Origin: Cellvibrionaceae bacterium
GTDB lineage: Bacteria; Pseudomonadota; Gammaproteobacteria; Pseudomonadales; Cellvibrionaceae
Assembly: GCA_030597965.1 (NCBI GenBank)
Contig: JAUVQU010000131.1
Span: forward strand, 1-6,562
DNA: 6,562 bases
Reading direction: 5' to 3'
Shown here: piece after piece, positions 1 to 5,747 of the stretch
How positions within the stretch are numbered: position 1 is the stretch's first letter
How the letters are laid out: the number at the start of each line of letters is the position of its first letter
Made by a program: the position numbers and the translations under genes
The notes under the pieces: generated by a model
Seen by the model: the letters and a program-made list of their open reading frames with translations, nothing else
Told to the model about the DNA's origin: nothing
Database searches by the model: none

Positions 1-474
1 ATGCGTGCGGTGGGAGATGCAGCTTTCGAAATGATCAATGAGATTCGCCGACAATTCCGTGAGATTCCAGGTTTGATGGAAGGTACAGCAAAGCCAGACA
101 TCGACCGCTGTATCGACATTGCGACGCGTGCGGCACTTAGGCGTATGGTGTTGCCGGGCGCATTAGCGGTGGGCGCTCCAGTAATGGTCGGCTTTGGTCT
201 CGGCCCGGAGGCGCTAGGCGGTATGCTCGGTGGCGCATTGATTTGTTGTGTGTTGTTGGCGCTTACTATGGCCAATGCCGGCGGTGCATGGGATAACGCC
301 AAAAAGTTTGTCGAGAAGGGTAATTTGGGTGGCAAAGGTTCCGATACTCACAAAGCTGTTGTTGTGGGTGATACCGTAGGCGATCCCTTTAAAGATACCT
401 CTGGACCTGCAATGAATATCCTTATTAATGTAATGGCGATTGTCAGCTTGGTGATCGCGCCTTTATTGGGATGA
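1..474 (+). CDS. hppA: Membrane-bound ion-translocating pyrophosphatase, C-terminal part (partial)
   Basis: This is the C-terminal 157 residues of an integral-membrane pyrophosphatase, which couples hydrolysis of pyrophosphate to H+ (in some relatives Na+) export across the inner membrane. The family is usually about 650-800 residues, so most of the protein lies left of the window and the ATG at position 1 is almost certainly an internal Met. Visible family marks are the MANAGGAWDNAKK stretch at fragment residues 90-102 and the SDTHKAVVVGDTVGDPFKD segment at 114-132, which carry acidic and Lys residues of the Mg-pyrophosphate site. Hydrophobic segments lie near residues 50-68, 72-92 and 137-156. 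The ending DPFKDTSGPAMNILI resembles K+-dependent enzymes more than the DPYKDTAGPAxNP form I recall from K+-independent ones. The residues that decide K+ dependence and the pumped ion are outside the window. The gene ends at a TGA inside a tandem repeat and is followed by a strong terminator, so it ends its transcription unit. Confidence 0.95.
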   Translation: MRAVGDAAFEMINEIRRQFREIPGLMEGTAKPDIDRCIDIATRAALRRMVLPGALAVGAPVMVGFGLGPEALGGMLGGALICCVLLALTMANAGGAWDNAKKFVEKGNLGGKGSDTHKAVVVGDTVGDPFKDTSGPAMNILINVMAIVSLVIAPLLG

Positions 475-510
475 GAGCTGGGATAAGAGTTGGGATAAGA
501 ACTTGGGTAA
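467..510 (+). repeat. 12-bp tandem repeat spanning the hppA stop codon
   Basis: Three contiguous 12-bp units occupy 467-478 (TGGGATGAGAGC), 479-490 (TGGGATAAGAGT) and 491-502 (TGGGATAAGAAC), followed by a degenerate fourth (TTGGGTAA, 503-510). The period is a multiple of three, so the hppA frame meets a stop at the same place in every unit: TGA 472-474, TAA 484-486, TAA 496-498 and TAA 508-510. Conceptual readthrough gives Leu-Gly-stop followed by three Glu-Leu-Gly-stop units. The likely origin is slippage duplication of the gene's last codons. Whether it has a role is unknown. Confidence 0.85.
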
Positions 511-530
511 AAACCCCAATGTAGTTCCAA

Positions 531-560
531 ACAAAAAGGAGGCGTAAGCCTCCTTTTTGT
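531..560 (+). terminator. Intrinsic terminator of hppA, symmetric and probably bidirectional
   Basis: A perfect 13-bp inverted repeat (531-543 and 548-560) encloses a GTAA loop at 544-547. The inner stem is GGAGGC/GCCTCC, flanked by A5 on the left and T5GTTT on the right, so the plus-strand RNA ends in a G+C stem followed by a U-tract. The left arm gives the minus strand an equivalent T5GTTT tail, so the element could also stop leftward transcription. It lies 57 bp past the first hppA stop and 81 bp before the msrA ATG. Confidence 0.92.
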
Positions 561-641
561 TTAAACCTGTCCTTTTGGGAACCAGAGGCGTTATCGATAG
601 TCTCATAAGGCGGTTCAGGTGTTTATTGGGATTTGGTGATT

Positions 642-1265
642 ATGAGAAAAACTCTGGTTTTATTGGGCAGTATTTTTAGTCTCTTCTTAGGCATTTTTTC
701 TTCAGCGCTGGTGATGGCCGAATCGACACAGCTTCATTACGCACGAGCCACATTCGGTGGTGGTTGTTTTTGGTGTATGGAACCCCCTTACGATAAGCTG
801 GACGGCGTCGTCAATACTGTCTCGGGATTCAGTGGCGGGCATGTTGAATCGCCGACCTATAAACAAGTTGGTCGCGGCGGCACGGGGCATATTGAGGTGG
901 TCCAGGTAACCTACGATCCTGGCAAAATCAGCTATAAAGAATTACTGGATGTTTACTGGGTGAATACCGACCCGCTTGATGGTCGTGGTCAGTTTTGTGA
1001 TCGCGGGCATACCTACCGGCCTATAATATTTGCTCACGACGAAGGGCAAAAACAGCAAGCTGAGCTCAGTAAGGCAGAATTAGTTGCCAGTGACCGTTTA
1101 AACGGCGAAGTGATTACCCCTATTGTTGCTTATAAAAACTTCTACGCGGCTGATGAGTATCATCAGGATTATTATCAGAAGAACCCTATCCGTTATAAAT
1201 GGTATCGAGGTGGGTGTGGTCGGGATAAGCGCTTGAGGGCTTTATGGGGTGAGAGTGATCACTAG
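642..1265 (+). CDS. msrA: Peptide-methionine (S)-S-oxide reductase MsrA, exported form
   Basis: The protein reduces the S-epimer of methionine sulfoxide in oxidised proteins. From the ATG at 642 it has 207 residues. The catalytic motif GCFWC lies at residues 41-45, with Cys42 as the expected nucleophile. A GGCG motif at 190-193 supplies Cys192, a likely resolving Cys. The GQFCDRGHTYRP segment (116-127) and the Tyr/His-rich YHQDYY (173-178) fit the family. Residues 1-26 form a signal peptide: MRKT, a long hydrophobic stretch, then a plausible cleavage site at VMA|EST. Periplasmic action is inferred from this. TTG at 633 and GTG at 636 are in frame, but the ATG gives a normal Arg-Lys n-region and lies 10 nt after a weak GGGA. 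I see no strong promoter upstream. The preceding terminator suggests independent transcription. No msrB or electron-donor gene is adjacent in the window, so the reductant is unknown. The gene converges on apaH, 25 bp away. Confidence 0.95.
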   Translation: MRKTLVLLGSIFSLFLGIFSSALVMAESTQLHYARATFGGGCFWCMEPPYDKLDGVVNTVSGFSGGHVESPTYKQVGRGGTGHIEVVQVTYDPGKISYKELLDVYWVNTDPLDGRGQFCDRGHTYRPIIFAHDEGQKQQAELSKAELVASDRLNGEVITPIVAYKNFYAADEYHQDYYQKNPIRYKWYRGGCGRDKRLRALWGESDH

Positions 1266-1290
1266 AGATTTGTTGTCGTAAACCTGAGAG

Positions 1291-2097
1291 TTAAAGTCGC
1301 TGTTCAAAAAATTGTAAATCATCTATTCGCATCATAGTCAGTGGGCCGCCCCATACGCAACCGGTATCCAGGGCGTACACATTGGCTGTATTAGCCTTCC
1401 CTTCTAGCGCGGCCCAGTGGCCAAAAACAATCCTATCGTTGCGTGTTTTTCTTTCTGCGTGCGTAAACCAAGGCGCATAACCCACAGGTGCGTCGTTGGC
1501 GGAACCCTTGTGCTCCAAATTTAACGTGCCGTCGGCACGACAAAAGCGCATGCGGGTGAAGTAGTTGGTAATGCATCGCCAGCGATCTGTACCTGTTAAA
1601 TGTTTATCCCAGGCAGCAGGTGTGTTTCCGTACATATTAATCAGAAACTCATCCAGGTTATCACTGTGTAATACAGACTGAATTTCATCGGCATAGCCTC
1701 GAGCTTCATCCAGGCTCCATTGGGGAGGGATGCCAGCGTGCACCATTGAGTAGCCGAGTTGTGCATCATGGTGAATGAGTGGTTGGTGACGTAACCAATG
1801 GATGAGCTCTTCGCAATCAGGCGCGTTAAGGATTTCATCCAGCGTGTCGCTTCTGCTTGGCTTACGGTGGCCTCGTGCAATGGCGATAAGATGCAGGTCG
1901 TGGTTACCCAGTACGCAATCGATATTGTCGCGCATTTGGTATAAGAAACGCAGGCAGTTGAGAGATTCGGGTCCGCGATTAATTAGATCGCCGACGAGCC
2001 ATAGGCGATCGTTCAATGGGTCAAATTTAACTCTTTCAAGCAGCTTTTTTAGCGGTTCCAAGCAGCCCTGTAAATCACCAACAGCGTAGGTTGCCAA
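1291..2097 (-). CDS. apaH: Symmetrical bis(5'-nucleosyl)-tetraphosphatase ApaH
   Basis: ApaH hydrolyses diadenosine tetraphosphate (Ap4A) to two ADP in the cytoplasm, controlling an alarmone-like nucleotide and, in E. coli, Ap4A-derived RNA caps. The 268-residue product is close to the roughly 270-280 usual for the family. Metallophosphoesterase motifs appear in order: GDLQGC (7-12), GDLINRGP (36-43), GNHD (64-67), MVHAG (118-122), VFGHWA (224-229) and LDTGCVWGG (243-251). The Gln in GDLQG, in place of the His of general phosphoesterases, is typical of ApaH. The start is TTG. It is preceded by AGGAG with a 9-nt spacer, no ATG lies upstream nearby, and the next in-frame Met (residue 55) would remove the first two metal-binding motifs. 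It is the last gene of the operon in the window, 35 bp after apaG. No folA follows, unlike in E. coli; msrA comes next on the opposite strand. Confidence 0.97.
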   Translation of the reverse strand: MATYAVGDLQGCLEPLKKLLERVKFDPLNDRLWLVGDLINRGPESLNCLRFLYQMRDNIDCVLGNHDLHLIAIARGHRKPSRSDTLDEILNAPDCEELIHWLRHQPLIHHDAQLGYSMVHAGIPPQWSLDEARGYADEIQSVLHSDNLDEFLINMYGNTPAAWDKHLTGTDRWRCITNYFTRMRFCRADGTLNLEHKGSANDAPVGYAPWFTHAERKTRNDRIVFGHWAALEGKANTANVYALDTGCVWGGPLTMMRIDDLQFFEQRL

Positions 2098-2106
2098 TGT
2101 TGTTTT

Positions 2107-2111
2107 CTCCT
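2107..2111 (-). promoter_or_regulatory. Strong Shine-Dalgarno sequence that sets the apaH TTG start
   Basis: The minus strand reads AGGAG here, followed by nine A-rich bases and then TTG. It is the only near-consensus ribosome binding site I see in this operon; the starts of surA, pdxA, rsmA and apaG have weak purine stretches only. It supports TTG as the true start and probably offsets the weaker start codon. Confidence 0.8.
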
Positions 2112-2132
2112 GTCGGCGGCCCTGTGTTTTAA

Positions 2133-2507
2133 CTAGTGTAATGCGTTTGGCGATACAAGTGCGAATAGGGGAATGATGGCGTCGAACATTTTTCCTTCCG
2201 CATCGCGCATTTGATAAGAGCCTTCCATGGTGCCAGATTCGGTTTCCAGTGCTGCGCCGCTGGTGTACTGGTAGCTCTTTTCCGGCTCAATAAACGGTTG
2301 TTCGCCAATGACACCCATGCCTTGCACTTCCTGAATTGCTTCGTTGGCGTCAGTGATAAGCCAGTGGCGGCTAATGAGCTGCACTGTGTCAGCCGAATGA
2401 TTGGTGATGGTGATGGTATAACTGTGCACGTAGCGCTGCTCGCTGGGGTTGGATTGTTCGGCCAGATAGTTGGTGCTTATATTTATCTCAATCGGGGACT
2501 GACTCAT
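2133..2507 (-). CDS. apaG: ApaG/CorD family protein
   Basis: This is a 124-residue cytoplasmic protein of the ApaG (DUF525) family, a small beta-sandwich fold. Its exact biochemical role is unsettled: E. coli corD/apaG mutants affect cobalt resistance and Mg2+ efflux, and eukaryotic F-box proteins carry the same domain. Diagnostic stretches are the strand YVHSYTITITNHS (26-38), SRHWLITDAN (45-54), the GMGVIGEQP glycine-rich loop (63-71, the family GxGVxGxQP motif) and the C-terminal segment from GTMEGSYQM onward (91-99). Length matches the usual 120-130 residues. It starts at an ATG 18 bp after the rsmA stop with no clear Shine-Dalgarno, so translation is probably coupled to rsmA. It ends in TAG, 35 bp before apaH, its near-constant partner in gammaproteobacteria. 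Confidence 0.96.
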   Translation of the reverse strand: MSQSPIEINISTNYLAEQSNPSEQRYVHSYTITITNHSADTVQLISRHWLITDANEAIQEVQGMGVIGEQPFIEPEKSYQYTSGAALETESGTMEGSYQMRDAEGKMFDAIIPLFALVSPNALH

Positions 2508-2525
2508 CGGTATCTGCTGTTGGTT

Positions 2526-3347
2526 TTATTGAAGGTTTAATTTTTCGTAAAGTTTATCGCTAATGGCCACATACTCAGCCAGTGTTAAACGCTCTGGGCG
2601 GACGCTGCTATCAATATTAAGCTCCTCAATTTCATCGGCAGAGATGAGCTGCTTGAGTGAGTTCCGCAGTGTTTTCCTGCGCTGCTGAAACGCGACATTC
2701 ACTAACTTTTCCAGTGTTTTTATATCTTTGGCCGGGTGCGGCAGAGTGGCGTGAGGCACCAGTCGAACAATAGCGGAATCTACTTTGGGCTGTGGGTCAA
2801 AGCTTTCAGGGGGAACCAAAAATAAATTTTCCACTTCGCAGTAGTACTGCACCATTATGCTGAGGCGGCCGTAATTTTTCTCGCCGGGCTTCGCCGCCAG
2901 ACGCAACACCACTTCCTTCTGCAGCATGAAGTGCATGTCTTTTATTTTGTTGTAGTAGGTCAGCAAGTGGAATATCAGCGGCGTGGAAATGTTGTACGGT
3001 AAATTACCCACAATTCGCAGAGGTGTTTTTTTATTTTCCAACAACGTGGCAAAATCAAATTTTAAAGCATCGGTTTGATGGACTTTAAAGTCTGGGTAAT
3101 CAACGATGAATTTTGATAGCAGAATTGGGATTAAATCACGGTCCAGTTCTATCACATTCATGTCTGGGCACTGGCTGATGAGTTGTTCAGTGATCGCGCC
3201 TTTACCTGGACCGATTTCAACCAGGTTGTTTTCTGGTTTGGGTGCTATGGCTTTAACAATCCGCCGAATAATATTGTGGTCTTCCAAAAAGTTTTGGCCA
3301 AAACGTTTGCGGGCACGGTGTTCATAGGGGGCGTTCTGTTTTGACAT
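2526..3347 (-). CDS. rsmA: 16S rRNA (adenine(1518)-N6/adenine(1519)-N6)-dimethyltransferase RsmA (KsgA)
   Basis: RsmA dimethylates two adjacent adenines in the 3'-terminal hairpin of 16S rRNA using S-adenosylmethionine, a late quality-control step in 30S assembly; its loss gives kasugamycin resistance. The 273-residue length is normal. Motifs in order: FGQNFL (16-21); the SAM-binding VEIGPGKG (43-50); ELDRDL (67-72), with the acidic residue expected to bind the SAM ribose; TDAL (92-95); the catalytic GNLPYNIS (114-121), typical of N6-adenine methyltransferases; and FDPQPKVDSAIV (183-194). The C-terminal helical region carries the basic QQRRKTLRNSLK (221-232), a likely rRNA contact. It starts at an ATG 29 bp after pdxA with only weak purine upstream, and is followed by apaG after 18 bp. 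All key motifs are intact. Confidence 0.98.
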   Translation of the reverse strand: MSKQNAPYEHRARKRFGQNFLEDHNIIRRIVKAIAPKPENNLVEIGPGKGAITEQLISQCPDMNVIELDRDLIPILLSKFIVDYPDFKVHQTDALKFDFATLLENKKTPLRIVGNLPYNISTPLIFHLLTYYNKIKDMHFMLQKEVVLRLAAKPGEKNYGRLSIMVQYYCEVENLFLVPPESFDPQPKVDSAIVRLVPHATLPHPAKDIKTLEKLVNVAFQQRRKTLRNSLKQLISADEIEELNIDSSVRPERLTLAEYVAISDKLYEKLNLQ

Positions 3348-3376
3348 AGGTTTCAGCTTTTCGGGTGATGCAGAGT

Positions 3377-4393
3377 TTAAGTGTTGGTTTTGCGGGCTGC
3401 CGCCATACTAGTAGCGTATTTCACGGCGGTTTCTAGGCTGCCCAGATTGGCTTTACCTGTGCCGGCTAAGTCCAGGGCTGTACCGTGATCTACAGACGTT
3501 CTGATAATGGGAAGGCCTAAGGTAATATTGACGGCTTTTCCGAAGCCTTTGAATTTTAACACAGGTAAGCCTTGGTCGTGGTACATCGCCAGTACCGCAT
3601 CGCTGTTATCCAGTACTTTGGGGGTAAACAGTGTGTCGGCAGGTAATGGCCCCTCCAATTGCATGCCTTGCGCACGAAGTTTAGTCAGGGTTGGTTCAAT
3701 GATGTCAATTTCTTCCCGTCCCATATGTCCACCTTCTCCGGCGTGGGGGTTGAGTCCGCAGATAAGAATTTTAGGCTGGGAGATACCAAATTGATTTTGC
3801 AGGCCATGGTGCAAAATTTGAAGAACCTCGGTGAGCCCATCTTCGGTGATTGCTGCAGGCACGTCTTTTAATGGAAGGTGTGTGGTGGCAAGAGCAACTC
3901 TTAAGCCTGCGGTAGCCAGCATCATGACTACTTTTTTGGTGTTGGTTTTCTCGGCTAAAAATTCTGTGTGGCCACTGAATTTAATTCCGGCATCATTGAT
4001 GTTGCCCTTATGAACAGGTCCTGTCACATAGGCGTCAAAGTTGTTCGACAGGCAACCTTTTATGGCTTGGCTTAATGTCTCCAAAACATAGCGGGCGTTT
4101 TCAGGATTCAGCTGGCCTGTTATACAAGGTTGTGCCAGATCGACGGGTTGATAAGCCAGTTCCCCAGTGTTCAAAGGCTGTGCAGGTTTAGAAAAGTCCA
4201 CCTCCCGTAGTGTCAGGGGGAGTCCCAGGCTATTGGCTCGATCAAGCAGCAGGTTGGGGTCGGCGATTGCGACGATTTCGTGCTGTTGCGCAGTTTGAAC
4301 TAAGGCAATGATGAGGTCAGGGCCTATCCCGGCAGGTTCTCCGGGTGTGAAGGCGATGCGTAATGTATGTGCGGGAGTTGCCGAACTGTTCAT
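3377..4393 (-). CDS. pdxA: 4-hydroxythreonine-4-phosphate dehydrogenase PdxA
   Basis: PdxA oxidises 4-phosphohydroxy-L-threonine with NAD(P)+; the product decarboxylates and PdxJ then condenses it to pyridoxine 5'-phosphate in the DXP-dependent vitamin B6 pathway. The 338 residues match the family. Visible marks are FTPGEPAGIGPDL (15-27), the substrate-binding GHTEFLAEKT (141-150), and three motifs with the expected metal-binding histidines: His172 in ATTHLPL, His217 in GLNPHAGEGG and His272 in YHDQGLPVLK. The C-terminal RTSVDHGTALDLAGTGKA (298-315) is the conserved phosphate/cofactor region. The enzyme acts as a cytoplasmic dimer. It lies 55 bp after surA, the largest gap in the operon, which contains a hairpin. 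No strong Shine-Dalgarno precedes the ATG. Confidence 0.98.
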   Translation of the reverse strand: MNSSATPAHTLRIAFTPGEPAGIGPDLIIALVQTAQQHEIVAIADPNLLLDRANSLGLPLTLREVDFSKPAQPLNTGELAYQPVDLAQPCITGQLNPENARYVLETLSQAIKGCLSNNFDAYVTGPVHKGNINDAGIKFSGHTEFLAEKTNTKKVVMMLATAGLRVALATTHLPLKDVPAAITEDGLTEVLQILHHGLQNQFGISQPKILICGLNPHAGEGGHMGREEIDIIEPTLTKLRAQGMQLEGPLPADTLFTPKVLDNSDAVLAMYHDQGLPVLKFKGFGKAVNITLGLPIIRTSVDHGTALDLAGTGKANLGSLETAVKYATSMAAARKTNT

Positions 4394-4411
4394 GTGCCGT
4401 TTCTCGACATT

Positions 4412-4433
4412 GCTCGCTGCGAATGCAGCGAGC
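4412..4433 (-). other. Perfect 9-bp hairpin in the surA-pdxA spacer
   Basis: Positions 4412-4420 (GCTCGCTGC) and 4425-4433 (GCAGCGAGC) are exact inverted repeats around a 4-nt loop, ATTC on the minus (mRNA) strand. The stem is G+C-rich, but the mRNA continues with a mixed sequence rather than a U-tract, so it is not a standard intrinsic terminator. It starts 15 bases after the surA stop and ends 18 bases before the pdxA ATG. It could protect or mark the 3' end of a processed lptD-surA message, or affect pdxA ribosome access. No function is shown. Confidence 0.75.
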
Positions 4434-4448
4434 TTGAGGGATGCAGAT

Positions 4449-5744
4449 TTATTTGATTTCTACGTAAGCCTGGTCGCGAATCTCTATCAGCCAATTAGTG
4501 CGTTCTTCTTCAAAGCGCTGGTTGGTGAGTAGCTGGCGAGCTTTGTTGGTGCGAACTTCCTCGCTCATGTCCTGATCGCGTCGCTCATCGACTTTGAGGA
4601 TATGCCAGCCAAATTGGCTGCGGAATGGTTGGCTGATTTCACCCACGGGAATGTTATTCATTACTTGTTCGAACTCTGGAACCATTTGTCCCGGTAAAGA
4701 CCAGCCCAAGCTGCCACCACTGAGCATACTGCCAGGGTCTTCAGAGTGCTCTTTTGCGAGTTCGGCAAAATCAGCGCCGTTTACAATCTGCTTGCGAATG
4801 CCTGCAAGTTTTTGGCGGGCTTCGTCGTCGGTCAAAATGGCAGAAGGCTTGATCAGAATGTGTCTGGCCTTATTCTGCATGACCAGTTGCTCTTGAGTGC
4901 CGCGGATGTCGTACACTTTTAGAACGTGATAACCAGCACCGGAGCGAATTGGATCGCTGACCTCACCCTTATTCATGTCAGAGATGACATCGATAAAAAT
5001 ATCAGGCATCTGTGCTGCTTTACGCCAGCCAAGGTCGCCGCCCTGAAGGGCGTTTTGGCCGGATGATTGTGCGACGGCCAAGCGGCGGAAGTCCGTGCCA
5101 TTACGCGCAGCCTCAGTAGCTGCATTGGCTTGGTCTTCGGCATTAGGTGTGCTGGCGGCAATAAGGATGTGACCCAGAAGGTAGTCGGGCAGGCTCCAGT
5201 ATTGCCCCTGCTTGGAGTTCAGGAAATTCTTTACTTCATGGTCAGATATTTGGATCCGGCGACTAACACTGGAGCGCTGTACCTGTTCAAGAATAAGGTC
5301 GCGTCGAATTTGCGGCAGCAGGTCGCGGATGGTCAGCCCATCAGCGGCCAATTTCTGTTCGAAGTCGGCGCGGGTCATATTATTGCTGCGAACCATGCGC
5401 TCAAGATGTTGATTAACTTGCGCCTCGGTAATGCTATAGCCGGCACGTCTTGCCATTTGCAGTTGTAGAGATTCAGTGATCAGGCGTTCCAGTACCTGAC
5501 TGCGCAGTATGTCCTCGGGTGGTAGCTGGGTGCCTGAATTCTGCAGCTGACCAACGATCATACCCATGCGTTGATTCAATTCGCTGGCCATTACAACATC
5601 GTCATCTACTACAGCAACAACTTTATCCAGTGCGATGGTTTGAGCCTGTAAGCCGATAGGGGCCAGGGCGCTTACCGCAATTAAGCTGGCGGCGGCTATA
5701 CTTTTCGTTATTGCTTTTAATTTACTGCGTGTTAGATGTTTCAT
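4449..5744 (-). CDS. surA: Periplasmic chaperone / peptidyl-prolyl isomerase SurA
   Basis: SurA escorts unfolded outer-membrane beta-barrel proteins, including LptD, through the periplasm to the BAM complex, and has parvulin-type prolyl isomerase activity. The 431 residues compare with 428 in E. coli. A signal peptide covers residues 1-35: a Lys/Arg-rich start, a hydrophobic core near 16-32, and likely cleavage at LQA|QT. The SurA N-terminal chaperone region follows (about 37-160, with VVAVVDDDVVMASEL near its start). Then come parvulin domain 1 (about 186-281, from YLLGHILIA to GYHVLKV), parvulin domain 2 (about 291-388, from ARHILIK through HSEDPGSMLSGGSLGW to GWHILKV), and a C-terminal helix (about 391-428) that packs on the N-terminal region. 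Both parvulin domains look complete. The ATG lies 3 bp after the lptD stop with only a weak AGAG upstream, which points to translational coupling. Confidence 0.98.
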   Translation of the reverse strand: MKHLTRSKLKAITKSIAAASLIAVSALAPIGLQAQTIALDKVVAVVDDDVVMASELNQRMGMIVGQLQNSGTQLPPEDILRSQVLERLITESLQLQMARRAGYSITEAQVNQHLERMVRSNNMTRADFEQKLAADGLTIRDLLPQIRRDLILEQVQRSSVSRRIQISDHEVKNFLNSKQGQYWSLPDYLLGHILIAASTPNAEDQANAATEAARNGTDFRRLAVAQSSGQNALQGGDLGWRKAAQMPDIFIDVISDMNKGEVSDPIRSGAGYHVLKVYDIRGTQEQLVMQNKARHILIKPSAILTDDEARQKLAGIRKQIVNGADFAELAKEHSEDPGSMLSGGSLGWSLPGQMVPEFEQVMNNIPVGEISQPFRSQFGWHILKVDERRDQDMSEEVRTNKARQLLTNQRFEEERTNWLIEIRDQAYVEIK

Positions 5745-5747
5745 GGA

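Noticed and set aside
503..519. Short inverted repeat TTGGG...CCCAA before the terminator
   Set aside because: The stem is only 5 bp and no T-tract follows; the strong hairpin at 531-560 explains termination.
575..603. Possible msrA promoter TTGGGA - 17 bp - TAGTCT
   Set aside because: The -10 matches the consensus at only three of six bases and nothing else supports it; chance matches of this quality are common.
633..641. Upstream TTG (633) and GTG (636) starts for msrA
   Set aside because: They add only three residues before the signal peptide and have no better ribosome site than the ATG at 642.
1254..1263. 10-bp palindrome AGTGATCACT at the msrA 3' end
   Set aside because: It has no loop, lies mostly in coding sequence and does not extend further; most likely coincidence.
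2211..2540. 109-codon plus-strand open frame across apaG and the rsmA end
   Set aside because: Both genes it opposes are clear family members with complete motifs; the frame has no recognisable protein features.
5067..5468. 133-codon open frame on the plus strand inside surA
   Set aside because: It lies wholly antisense to an intact, well-recognised surA, shows no recognisable motif and has no ribosome binding context; it is a shadow of the surA codon pattern.
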